From Streptomyces sp. H39-S7 (GTDB lineage Bacteria; Actinomycetota; Actinomycetes; Streptomycetales; Streptomycetaceae), in contig NZ_JAPVLU010000022.1 of NCBI RefSeq assembly GCF_027158205.1, positions 82,165 through 146,164 on the forward strand: a DNA stretch of 64,000 nt. Reading direction: 5' to 3'. Made by a program: the position numbers and the translations under genes. The notes beneath the pieces are model-generated. The model saw nothing but the letters and a program-made list of their open reading frames with translations. It searched no databases and was not told the DNA's origin. Positions 53,110-61,003 of this stretch are shown one piece after another; position 1 is the first letter of the stretch; every line of letters begins with the position of its first letter.

Positions 53110-54147
53110 TCAGGAGTCGCTGGCCGCGCCGGAGCGGCTGCGGGCGACGATCGACGATGCGGCGAAGTTGACGACGAGGGTCATCAGGAAGAGCGCGAGG
53201 CCCGCGGCCATCAGCGCGGACATGCCGAACTCGCTGGCCTCGCCGTACCGCAGGGCGATCAGCGAGGAGACGGAACTGGAGCCGTTCTGCAGGATGTGCG
53301 GCTGCACGGCGAAGACCGGCGAGATGATCAGGTACACACCGATGGTCTCGCCGAGCGCGCGGCCCAGGCCCAGCATCGTGCCGCCGATCATGCCGCCCTT
53401 GCCGAACGGCAGCACGACGCTGCGGATCATGCCCCAGCGCGTCGCCCCCAGCGCGTAGGCGCCCTCCCGCTCGCCGACCGGCGCCTGTGAGAAGACCTCG
53501 CGCATCACCGAGCAGGCGATCGGCGCCACCATCAGCGCGACGACGATGCCCGCGACGAAGGTGGAGGACGTGTAGACGGTGGCGGTCGCGAGCGGGTCCG
53601 ACGGATCGGCGCCGTCGACCTTGAACAGCGGGAACCAGCCGAAGTACCGGGCGATCCAGCGCGCCGTGCCCAGGACGTGGCCCTGGAGGAAGAACAGCCC
53701 CCACAGCCCGTAGACCACCGACGGCACGGCGGCCATCAGGTCGACCAGGCTGATCAGCGTCTGCCGCAGCCGGGGCGGCGAGTACTCGCAGATGTAGAGC
53801 GCCGTGCCGATGGCGAGCGGTACGGCGAAGCAGATCGCGACGAGCGCGATGAGCACGGTGCCGGTGAGGACGGCCGCGATGCCGAAGTTCCCGGCGTCGG
53901 GCTCCCACGCCTGCGTGGTGAGGAACGAGAACCCGGCCCTCGACAGCGCCTGCCACGCCCGGTACAGCAGGAACCCGCCGACCAGCAGCATCACCGCCAG
54001 AACGAACCCGCCCCCGCCGCGGGCCACCCCGCGGAAGACACGGTCCGGCAGCCCGGGATCCGCGTACAGCCGCCTCGGTACGTCCTCGACGGCGGCTGCC
54101 GCGGGTGGTCGGTCATGCGCTTCCGTTGTCACCTGGCTGACGCTCAC
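53110..54147 (-). CDS. pstC: phosphate ABC transporter permease PstC-like
   Basis: This roughly 345-residue permease has six main helices, the SLVDLMAAVPSVVYGLWGLFF segment typical of PstC and the EAA loop EGAYALGATRWGMIRSVVLP, followed by GLGRALGETIGVYLI. The start is uncertain: GTG 54147 (VSVSQVTTEA) is used, GTG 54132 is possible, and none has a good Shine-Dalgarno. It opens the eight-gene minus-strand cluster. Confidence 0.9.
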   Translation of the reverse strand: MSVSQVTTEAHDRPPAAAAVEDVPRRLYADPGLPDRVFRGVARGGGGFVLAVMLLVGGFLLYRAWQALSRAGFSFLTTQAWEPDAGNFGIAAVLTGTVLIALVAICFAVPLAIGTALYICEYSPPRLRQTLISLVDLMAAVPSVVYGLWGLFFLQGHVLGTARWIARYFGWFPLFKVDGADPSDPLATATVYTSSTFVAGIVVALMVAPIACSVMREVFSQAPVGEREGAYALGATRWGMIRSVVLPFGKGGMIGGTMLGLGRALGETIGVYLIISPVFAVQPHILQNGSSSVSSLIALRYGEASEFGMSALMAAGLALFLMTLVVNFAASSIVARSRSGAASDS

Positions 54148-54210
54148 CGGGTGCGGTGGCCGCGTGCGCAAGCGGATGTGAACGAGGGGCCCCGTAGAGG
54201 CAACTTCCGT

Positions 54211-54595
54211 TCACCCGGGCGGACTTAACGGCACATCGACGCTGTCGGAGCCGATCTCGGTGAGCAGCGCGCGGAAGCGGTCGTAGGCGGTCGGGCACGT
54301 CGAGTGCCGCTGGTGGGGCCGCGACGTGACGGCGCCCGTCCATCCCGCGCAGCCGCCACACCCACCCGTTGCTGTCGGCAGCGTGCTGCACTCCCCCGGG
54401 CAACCCCACCGACCCGGCACACAACCGCTCGAACGCCCGCAGGCACTCCCCGTAATCCGGGTAAGCGGTTGCGCCGACGGCGACCGTCCGCCCGTTCTGG
54501 GCGGTGAGCCGCCAGGAGTGAAACCCCTCGTCATCGATGTCTATCCGACAGCGCGCACCGATCCCGGCCGCGCCCCCCGTGTCCCCTGCTGCCAT
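54211..54595 (-). pseudogene. frameshifted small protein gene
   Basis: The frame from ATG 54595 reads as a good protein (RCRIDIDDEGFHSWRLTAQN through NGWVWRLRGMDGR) and then turns into Arg/Pro-rich nonsense. Moving by one base near 54332-54337 restores a protein-like end (RPHQRHSTCPTAYDRFRALL, then TEIGSDSVDV) with a stop at 54213-54211. This fits a Streptomyces family of about 110-130 residues with two YegP-like halves. Either the gene is broken or the sequence has an error. Without the correction, the frame would run into pstC. Confidence 0.65.
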
Positions 54596-54610
54596 CCCCC
54601 ACCCCTGCTG

Positions 54611-54672
54611 GCCGTCTCAAGGAAGGCTGCATATGCGGCAGACATGCAGCACACGCAATGTAATGAGACGGC
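54611..54672. promoter_or_regulatory. inverted repeat in 209-bp intergenic region
   Basis: GCCGTCTCA (54611-54619) and TGAGACGGC (54664-54672) are exact 9-bp arms, 44 bases apart, in an AT-richer stretch with TGCATATGC between them. Possibly the promoter/operator of the gene starting at 54595. The rest of 54596-54804 shows nothing clear. Confidence 0.35.
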
Positions 54673-54804
54673 GCAGACAAAGGGCGTACTCACAGCAGCG
54701 CCACAGCATGCCTTCACCCCGAAGTTGCCCCTCGTTCACCCCACCCCAGCAAGCGCTCTCCGCTCCCCGCTCCGGGGCGCCGGGCACAGCCGTCACCGGT
54801 CGGC

Positions 54805-55218
54805 TCACACCGCGGGCTCGGCCCTGAACCGCGACCAGACGACCTTGCCGAGCGGCTCGCGGTCCTCGACACCCCATCCGTCGGACAGTGCGTCCACGAT
54901 GAGCAGTCCCCGGCCGGAGGCGTCCGTACGGCCCGGATGCCGAAGGCGTGGCTCGCGCTCGCTGCTGTCGTGCACCTCCACCCGGAGCCAGCCGTCGGCG
55001 GCCGCCATCCTCACGAGGAATCCCCGGCCCGGGAGGGTGCCGTGGGTGAGTGCGTTGGAGGCGAGCTCCGAGACGCAGAGCCGAACGTCGTCGGCCCGCC
55101 CTGCCACATCCCAAGCCGCCAGGGTCTCGCCGGCGAAGTCACGGACTATGGCGATCGACGCGGGCACCGCTGGAAAGAACCGTTGCGCGTCCTGCGACGG
55201 GACGGGCGTCGTCGTCAT
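54805..55218 (-). CDS. RsbW/SpoIIAB-like ATP-binding regulatory protein
   Basis: This 137-residue HATPase_c_2 protein resembles anti-sigma factor serine kinases. The N-box is LCVSELASNALTHG (about 48-61) and the G-box is ASGRGLLIVDALSDGWG (about 101-117). Streptomyces has dozens of such single-domain proteins; partners are usually DUF397/XRE proteins or sigma factors, none of which is adjacent here. Instead it is divergent from two GntR/UTRA genes. ATG 55218 is the start. Target unknown. Confidence 0.88.
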   Translation of the reverse strand: MTTTPVPSQDAQRFFPAVPASIAIVRDFAGETLAAWDVAGRADDVRLCVSELASNALTHGTLPGRGFLVRMAAADGWLRVEVHDSSEREPRLRHPGRTDASGRGLLIVDALSDGWGVEDREPLGKVVWSRFRAEPAV

Positions 55219-55252
55219 TGGGTCCACTGATCCCCTGGGGCACGGCCTCGCC

Positions 55253-55301
55253 GCGATGTTGCGAAGCTCACATCGCAAATCTTAAGGCGATTCGACTTAA
55301 G
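55253..55301. promoter_or_regulatory. candidate GntR operator region
   Basis: GCGATGT (55253-55259) and ACATCGC (55270-55276) form one dyad, and CTTAAG-N9-CTTAAG (55281-55286 and 55296-55301) another, all upstream of the UTRA-only gene. The AT-rich CTTAAG pair stands out in this GC-rich DNA. Confidence 0.45.
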
Positions 55302-55376
55302 GTGGCAAGCTGTTCGGCACGTCGTCCTCCGAGCCCCTGGCGATACGTTGGAGGTCTCCTCCTGAAGGGATGTCAC

Positions 55377-55919
55377 GTGACGAGCAAGGAATGGGAGAGC
55401 GAGTCCACGCGCTACCTGACACCCCGCGGGCAGGGGCGGGCGGACGCGTGGACGGAGGAGGCCGCGGAGAACAACCGCCGTGGCGGACAACGACTCCTCA
55501 CTGCCGGGATGGTCGTGCCGCCGCCTGAGGTCGCCCGCGCGCTACGCCTTCCCGAGAGCGAGCAGGTGGTCGTACGCCGGCGCCTGATCCTGCTCGACGC
55601 CCTGCCCGTGGAACTCGCGGATTCGTACTACCCGGCCCGGATCGCGGCCGGCACCGGGCTCGCCGAGCCGAAGAAGGTGCCGGGAGGCGCGGTTACGCTT
55701 CTCGCGCGGCTCGGTCACGTGGCAGCTCATGTCGAGGAGACGGTCACCGCGCGCATGCCCACCGACGCAGAACGGGAAGCCCTGCAACTCGGTGAACAGC
55801 AACCGGTGATCCTCCTGTCGCGGCTTATCCTCTCCGGTGACGATCAACCGATGGAGGCCTGCGTGATGACCATGACCGCAAGCGATCGCGCGCTGCGCTA
55901 CCGGCTCCGGCTCGGCTGA
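55377..55919 (+). CDS. UTRA-domain protein without a DNA-binding domain
   Basis: This 180-residue protein has the UTRA ligand-binding domain of GntR/HutC regulators (VARALRLPESEQVVVRRRLI through QPMEACVMTM) but no N-terminal winged helix; the first 45 residues are charged and polar instead. GTG 55377 follows GAAGGGA by 6 bases. It is clearly a paralogue of the UTRA half of the next gene, which starts 4 bases downstream. It may sense the same ligand or modulate the complete regulator by heterodimerisation; that is inference. Confidence 0.82.
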   Translation: MTSKEWESESTRYLTPRGQGRADAWTEEAAENNRRGGQRLLTAGMVVPPPEVARALRLPESEQVVVRRRLILLDALPVELADSYYPARIAAGTGLAEPKKVPGGAVTLLARLGHVAAHVEETVTARMPTDAEREALQLGEQQPVILLSRLILSGDDQPMEACVMTMTASDRALRYRLRLG

Positions 55920-55922
55920 CAC

Positions 55923-56684
55923 ATGCCCCACTGGAACGACCCTCGGCCCGCCCATCAGCAGATCGCCGCGCATCTGCGCGACCTGATCATGGCGCGCCGT
56001 CTGGAGCCGGGCGGCAAGTTCCCCTCGACGCAGCAGCTCATGAACGAGTTCGGCGTGGCCGGCACCACCATCCAGAAGGCGCTCCAGGTCCTGAAGGCCG
56101 AAGGCTTCGCCGTCGGGCACCCCGGGAAAGGCGTCTTCGTCCGCGAGCAGCCGAACCACACGATCGTCCCGGCCTCGTACATCCCGCCCTCGAAGGGCGG
56201 GGCGCCGTACAGCTGGGTGGACCAGGCGACAGCGCGGTCCAGGACCGGAGCCACCCGGATCCTCGACGTCGCCGAGGCCGTGGCCCCGCGCGATGTCGCG
56301 GAGGCGCTCGGGCTGACGGACGGTGGCACCGCCGTACTCCGGTCCCGGCTCATGCTGCTCGACGACGAGCCGGCAGAACTCGTGCACTCCTACTACCCGG
56401 TCGAACTCGCCCGCGGCACCCCGCTCGCCGACCGACGGCGCATCCGCGGTGGCTCACCGACGCTCCTCGCCGAGCTGGGCCATCCGCCCAGGGAGTTCGT
56501 CGACCGGATTTCCGCACGTCCCCCGACCTCCGACGAACTCACCGCGCTGGAACTGCCCGCAGAGGTGTGCGTTCTGCGGACCTTCCGGGTCGTCCACTCC
56601 GACGGGGACCGCCCCATCGAGGTCTCCGTGATGGTGAAGGCGGCCCACCTCTACGAACTCGAATACCGCCTGCCCGTGCTCTGA
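55923..56684 (+). CDS. GntR family (HutC/UTRA type) transcriptional regulator
   Basis: This 253-residue regulator has an N-terminal GntR winged helix (IAAHLRDLIMARRLEPGGKF and PSTQQLMNEFGVAGTTIQKA, about 13-55; wing GFAVGHPGKGVFVRE) and a C-terminal UTRA domain (about 105-250). The UTRA part aligns by eye with the preceding UTRA-only protein along its whole length, indicating tandem duplication and loss of one DNA-binding domain. The two genes are an operon and the CTTAAG dyad upstream is a candidate operator. Confidence 0.9.
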   Translation: MPHWNDPRPAHQQIAAHLRDLIMARRLEPGGKFPSTQQLMNEFGVAGTTIQKALQVLKAEGFAVGHPGKGVFVREQPNHTIVPASYIPPSKGGAPYSWVDQATARSRTGATRILDVAEAVAPRDVAEALGLTDGGTAVLRSRLMLLDDEPAELVHSYYPVELARGTPLADRRRIRGGSPTLLAELGHPPREFVDRISARPPTSDELTALELPAEVCVLRTFRVVHSDGDRPIEVSVMVKAAHLYELEYRLPVL

Positions 56685-56710
56685 CGCCGACCGGCGGCCA
56701 AGCCAGGACG

Positions 56711-57352
56711 TCAGCCGATGGCGAGGAGGACGGCCAGGACGATGGCGCCGGCGGCGATCGGGGCGATGATCTCGTAGGCCCAGCGGACGGTGACCTCGCC
56801 CTGGGCGCCGGGCTTGGCGGCGTTGGTCTCCGCCAGGTTGCGGAGTTCGTCGACGGCCTGGTCGGACCAGGCGCGGGCCGGGAGGTCCGCGGCGGTGAGG
56901 GCGGTGGACTGGCGGACGGTCGCGGTGGCCGCGCGGGCGGTCTGGCGGGCGACGCGCTTGCGGGCGCGCAGGGAGACCGGGATCGCCCAGAGCTGGAAGC
57001 GCCGGCCGCCCGCGTGGACCTCGGTCGAGTAGCCGGCGCGGAGGTGTTCCACCGCCGCCCACGGCACGGTGATCGTCCGGAACGGGTTGCGGATGCGGAG
57101 TCGTTCCTCGCCCGCGTAGACGGCGGGCCGGATGGTGAAGGCCGCCAGCAGGGGCAGTGCCGCCAGGAGTCCGGCGAGCGTCAGCCACGGGGTGCGGCCC
57201 GAGCCGCGGAGCACCGCGTCGCCGCCGAGCCACAGGGAGAGCGCGATCAGCAGCACGCCGGTGACGATGCCGGCCATCGACCGGTAGGAGCGGTCGTCGT
57301 ACTTCGGCGGGTCGGGCTGCGGGGTCGGCGTGGGGTCGTCGGAACTCGTCAT
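56711..57352 (-). CDS. PH-domain (bPH2-like) membrane protein
   Basis: This 213-residue protein has a Pro/Asp-rich N-terminus, two adjacent membrane helices (about 27-72), a bacterial PH-like domain (YAGEERLRIRNPFRTITVPW, with AAVEHLRAGYSTEVHAGGRR following), a basic region RARKRVARQTARA, and a final helix at the C-terminus. This matches actinobacterial PH domain-containing membrane proteins of unknown role. ATG 57352 is used. It is divergent from deoC. Confidence 0.82.
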   Translation of the reverse strand: MTSSDDPTPTPQPDPPKYDDRSYRSMAGIVTGVLLIALSLWLGGDAVLRGSGRTPWLTLAGLLAALPLLAAFTIRPAVYAGEERLRIRNPFRTITVPWAAVEHLRAGYSTEVHAGGRRFQLWAIPVSLRARKRVARQTARAATATVRQSTALTAADLPARAWSDQAVDELRNLAETNAAKPGAQGEVTVRWAYEIIAPIAAGAIVLAVLLAIG

Positions 57353-57544
57353 AAGGCCCGATTCTGCCTGACGGGCACCGCGCGACCGGTCGCCCCCAGG
57401 TTGCGGTACGGCATCGGAGGCGGCGACGCCCCTGCTCCGAACGGCCTGGCCGGCCCTCCTCGCCCTTGCGGCGCATGCCTTGTGCGGCCTCCGGCCCCGC
57501 CCGCGCACGCCGACCCGTGTGGCGAACGAATCAGGGGGGTGGTG

Positions 57545-57574
57545 GTGACAGGTCGCTACGCGCGTAGATATGCT
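57545..57574 (+). promoter_or_regulatory. deoC promoter with palindromic operator
   Basis: GTGACA (57545-57550) and TATGCT (57569-57574) are 18 bases apart, and the spacer contains the palindrome CTACGCGCGTAG (57556-57567), identical to the one upstream of punA. A repressor bound there would block the promoter. Confidence 0.65.
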
Positions 57575-57580
57575 CATGTG

Positions 57581-58579
57581 GTGACCATGCCCACTGTTCC
57601 CGCTTTCGGCCCAGAAGCCGCGGCCCGGCTGGCGACGATGGCGGACGTGACCGCCTCGGACACCGCGCTCCGCCGCTTCCTCCACGGACTGCCCGGTGTC
57701 GATGCCGTCGGCCTCGAAGCCCGTGCCGCCATGCTCGGCACCCGCTCGATCAAGACGACGGCGAAGACCTACGCCATCGACCTGGCGATCTCCATGATCG
57801 ATCTGACCACGCTCGAGGGCGCGGACACTCCCGGCAAGGTCCGGGCGCTGTGCGCCAAGGGCATCCATCCGGATCCGACCGACCGCACGGCCCCCAAGGT
57901 CGCCGCGATCTGCGTCTACCCGGACATGGTGAAGACCGCCAAGGAGGCGCTGCACGGATCCGGTATCAGTGTCGCGTCCGTCGCCACCGCCTTCCCGGCC
58001 GGCCGCGCAGCGCTGCCGGTGAAGCTCGCCGACACCGCCGACGCGGTGGCCGCCGGCGCGGACGAGATCGACATGGTCATCGACCGCGGCGCCTTCCTCT
58101 CCGGCCGCTACATGCAGGTCTTCGAGGAGATCAGGGCCGTCAAGGCGGCCTGCGCGAGGTCGGACGGCAGCGCCGCCCACCTCAAGGTGATCTTCGAGAA
58201 CGGCGAGCTGGCGACGTACGACAACATCCGCCGCTGCTCCTGGCTCGCGATGCTCGCGGGCGCCGACTTCATCAAGACCTCGACGGGCAAGGTCGCGGTC
58301 AACGCGACGCCGCCCAACACGCTGCTGATGCTGGAGGCCGTGCGCGACTTCCGCGACGCGGTGGGTGTGCAGGTCGGTGTGAAGCCGGCCGGCGGCATCC
58401 GCACCACCAAGGACGCCGTCAAGTACCTGGTGATGGTCAACGAGACGCTCGGCGACGAATGGCTGTCCCCGCACTGGTTCCGGTTCGGCGCCTCCAGCCT
58501 GCTCAACGATCTGCTGATGCAGCGCCAGAAGCTCAGCACCGGGCGTTACTCCGGTCCCGACTACGTGACGGTGGACTGA
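57581..58579 (+). CDS. deoC: deoxyribose-phosphate aldolase
   Basis: This 332-residue class I aldolase splits 2-deoxyribose 5-phosphate into glyceraldehyde 3-phosphate and acetaldehyde. The Schiff-base lysine is in GADFIKTSTGKV, the second active Lys in VGVKPAGGIRTT, and VSVATAFPAG is conserved. It is of the longer type (over 300 residues). GTG 57581 or ATG 57587 starts it. It forms an operon with two aldehyde dehydrogenase genes that can use the acetaldehyde. Confidence 0.94.
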   Translation: MTMPTVPAFGPEAAARLATMADVTASDTALRRFLHGLPGVDAVGLEARAAMLGTRSIKTTAKTYAIDLAISMIDLTTLEGADTPGKVRALCAKGIHPDPTDRTAPKVAAICVYPDMVKTAKEALHGSGISVASVATAFPAGRAALPVKLADTADAVAAGADEIDMVIDRGAFLSGRYMQVFEEIRAVKAACARSDGSAAHLKVIFENGELATYDNIRRCSWLAMLAGADFIKTSTGKVAVNATPPNTLLMLEAVRDFRDAVGVQVGVKPAGGIRTTKDAVKYLVMVNETLGDEWLSPHWFRFGASSLLNDLLMQRQKLSTGRYSGPDYVTVD

Positions 58580-58584
58580 CCGAC

Positions 58585-60015
58585 ATGGCATTTGAATACG
58601 CACCCGCACCCGAGTCCCGCGCGGTCGTCGACATCGCGCCGTCGTACGGGCTCTTCATCGACGGCGAGTTCACCGAGGCCGCCGACGGCAAGGTCTTCAA
58701 GACCGTCTCGCCCTCCTCCGAGGAGGTCCTCTCCGAGGTCGCCCAGGCCGGGGCCCAGGACGTGGACCGGGCGGTGAAGGCCGCCCGCAAGGCATTCGCG
58801 AAGTGGTCCGCGCTGCCGGGCTCCGAGCGCGCCAAGTACCTGTTCCGGATCGCCCGCATCATCCAGGAACGCTCCCGCGAGCTGGCCGTGCTGGAGTCGC
58901 TGGACAACGGCAAGCCGATCCGCGAGACCCGCGACGCCGACCTGCCGCTGGTCGCCGCGCACTTCTTCTACTACGCGGGCTGGGCCGACAAGCTCGGCCA
59001 CGCGGGCTACGGCGCGAACCCGCGCCCGCTGGGCGTGGCCGGCCAGGTCATCCCGTGGAACTTCCCGCTGATGATGCTCGCGTGGAAGATCGCCCCGGCG
59101 CTCGCCACGGGCAACACGGTGGTGCTCAAGCCCGCCGAGACGACCCCGCTCAGCGCCCTGTTCTTCGCGGACATCTGCCGCCAGGCCGGGCTGCCCCGGG
59201 GCGTCGTCAACATCATCACGGGTGACGGCGCCACCGGCGCGGCGCTCGTGGAGCACCCGGACGTCAACAAGGTCGCCTTCACCGGCTCCACCGAGGTCGG
59301 CAAGGCCATCGCCCGCTCCATCGCCGGCACGGACAAGAAGGTCACGCTGGAGCTGGGCGGCAAGGCCGCCAACATCGTCTTCGACGACGCGCCGGTCGAC
59401 CAGGCCGTCGAGGGCATCGTCAACGGCATCTTCTTCAACCAGGGGCACGTCTGCTGCGCGGGCTCCCGCCTCCTGGTCCAGGAGTCGGTGGCGGAGGAGG
59501 TGCTGGACGCGCTCAAGCGTCGGATGCAGACCCTGCGCGTCGGCGACCCGCTCGACAAGAACACCGACGTCGGCGCCATCAACTCCGCCGATCAGCTGGC
59601 CCGCATCACCGAGCTCGCCGAGGCCGGCGAGGCCGAGGGTGCCGATCGCTGGGCGCCGTCCTGCGACCTGCCGTCCGCCGGCTACTGGTTCCGCCCGACG
59701 CTCTTCACGAACGTCACCCAGGCGCACCGGATCGCCCGCGAGGAGATCTTCGGCCCGGTGCTGTCCGTCCTGACGTTCCGCACCCCGGCCGAAGCAGTCG
59801 AGAAGGCCAACAACACGCAGTACGGCCTGTCGGCCGGCATCTGGACGGAGAAGGGCTCGCGCATCCTGTGGATGGCGGACCGGCTCCGCGCGGGCGTCGT
59901 CTGGGCCAACACGTTCAACAAGTTCGACCCGGCCTCGCCCTTCGGCGGCTACAAGGAGTCGGGCTTCGGCCGCGAAGGCGGCCGTCACGGCCTGGAGGGG
60001 TACCTCGATGTCTGA
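58585..60015 (+). CDS. aldehyde dehydrogenase (full length)
   Basis: This 476-residue NAD(P)-dependent dehydrogenase probably oxidises the acetaldehyde released by DeoC. The NAD site IPWNFPLMMLAWKIAPALA, the general base in LELGGKAANIVF and the catalytic Cys290 in NQGHVCCAGSR are present; EEIFGPVLSVL and FGGYKESGFGRE complete the family set. ATG 58585 lies 5 bases after deoC, and its end overlaps the next gene by 8 bases. The next gene encodes a half-length paralogue. Confidence 0.94.
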   Translation: MAFEYAPAPESRAVVDIAPSYGLFIDGEFTEAADGKVFKTVSPSSEEVLSEVAQAGAQDVDRAVKAARKAFAKWSALPGSERAKYLFRIARIIQERSRELAVLESLDNGKPIRETRDADLPLVAAHFFYYAGWADKLGHAGYGANPRPLGVAGQVIPWNFPLMMLAWKIAPALATGNTVVLKPAETTPLSALFFADICRQAGLPRGVVNIITGDGATGAALVEHPDVNKVAFTGSTEVGKAIARSIAGTDKKVTLELGGKAANIVFDDAPVDQAVEGIVNGIFFNQGHVCCAGSRLLVQESVAEEVLDALKRRMQTLRVGDPLDKNTDVGAINSADQLARITELAEAGEAEGADRWAPSCDLPSAGYWFRPTLFTNVTQAHRIAREEIFGPVLSVLTFRTPAEAVEKANNTQYGLSAGIWTEKGSRILWMADRLRAGVVWANTFNKFDPASPFGGYKESGFGREGGRHGLEGYLDV

Positions 60016-60913
60016 GAAGTCCGAGAAGCTGGAGAAGGCTGAGAAGTCCGAGCGGCTCAGCGTTTTCAAGACGTACAAGCTTTACGTCGGGGGCAAGTTC
60101 CCCCGCAGCGAGAGCGGGCGGGTGTACGAGGTGACCGACTCCAAGGGCAACTGGCTCGCCAACGCGCCGCTGTCGTCCCGCAAGGACGCGCGGGACGCGG
60201 TCGTGGCCGCCCGCAAGGCGTTCGGCGGCTGGTCGGGCGCGACCGCGTACAACCGCGGCCAGGTGCTCTACCGCGTCGCGGAGATGCTGGAGGGGCGCCG
60301 CGAGCAGTTCGTCGCGGAGGTCGCCGCCGGTGAGGGCGTCTCGAAGGCCAAGGCCGCCGCACAGGTGGACGCGGCCGTGGACCGCTGGGTCTGGTACGCG
60401 GGCTGGACCGACAAGATCGGTCAGATCGTCGGCGGCGCCAACCCCGTCGCCGGGCCGTTCTTCAACCTCTCCACGCCCGAGCCGACCGGCGTCGTGGTCG
60501 TCCTCGCCCCCCAGGCGTCGTCGTTCCTCGGCCTGGTCTCGGTGATCGCCCCGGCGATCGCCACCGGCAACACGGTGATCGTCGTGGCGAGCGAGAAGTC
60601 GCCGCTGCCCGCCCTGTCGCTGGGCGAGGTGCTCGCCACCTCGGACCTGCCCGGCGGCGTCGTCAACATCCTGTCCGGGCGGACGGCGGAGATCACCCCG
60701 TCGCTTGCCTCCCACCAGGACGTCAACGCGATCGACCTGACGGGCGCGGACGAGGCGCTGGCCAAGGAACTGCAGATCGCCGCGGCCGACAACCTCAAGC
60801 GCGTCCTGCGCCCGCGCGGCGCGAAGGACGGCGACTGGTCCGGCGACCCGGGCACCGACCGGCTCACCGCGTTCCTGGAGACGAAGACGATCTGGCACCC
60901 GATCGGCGTCTGA
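60008..60913 (+). CDS. half-length aldehyde dehydrogenase-like protein without the catalytic Cys
   Basis: This 301-residue protein matches the N-terminal coenzyme-binding part of aldehyde dehydrogenases (VGGKFPRSESGRVYEV, then VVVLAPQASSFLGLVSVIAP and ATGNTVIVVASEKSPLPALS) but stops before the catalytic domain: the Cys and Glu motifs are absent. A charged 15-residue N-terminal extension (SEKSEKLEKAEKSERL) overlaps the end of the upstream gene. The frame is clean to the end, so it is not a recent truncation. It may be a structural partner of the full-length enzyme. Confidence 0.88.
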   Translation: MSEKSEKLEKAEKSERLSVFKTYKLYVGGKFPRSESGRVYEVTDSKGNWLANAPLSSRKDARDAVVAARKAFGGWSGATAYNRGQVLYRVAEMLEGRREQFVAEVAAGEGVSKAKAAAQVDAAVDRWVWYAGWTDKIGQIVGGANPVAGPFFNLSTPEPTGVVVVLAPQASSFLGLVSVIAPAIATGNTVIVVASEKSPLPALSLGEVLATSDLPGGVVNILSGRTAEITPSLASHQDVNAIDLTGADEALAKELQIAAADNLKRVLRPRGAKDGDWSGDPGTDRLTAFLETKTIWHPIGV

Positions 60914-60957
60914 GCGACCCTCGCACGTCACATGTGAGCAAGGTCTCCGTCCACCGG

Positions 60958-60993
60958 CACCCCTCGCGGGGCAGGCTTGACCCGCGGGGGGTG
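60958..60993 (+). terminator. terminator of the deoC operon
   Basis: CACCCCTCGCGGG (60958-60970) pairs with 60981-60993 over 13 positions with one G-U pair, loop 10 bases, 44 bases after the half-dehydrogenase stop. Confidence 0.65.
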
Positions 60994-61003
60994 TTGCGTT
61001 CGA

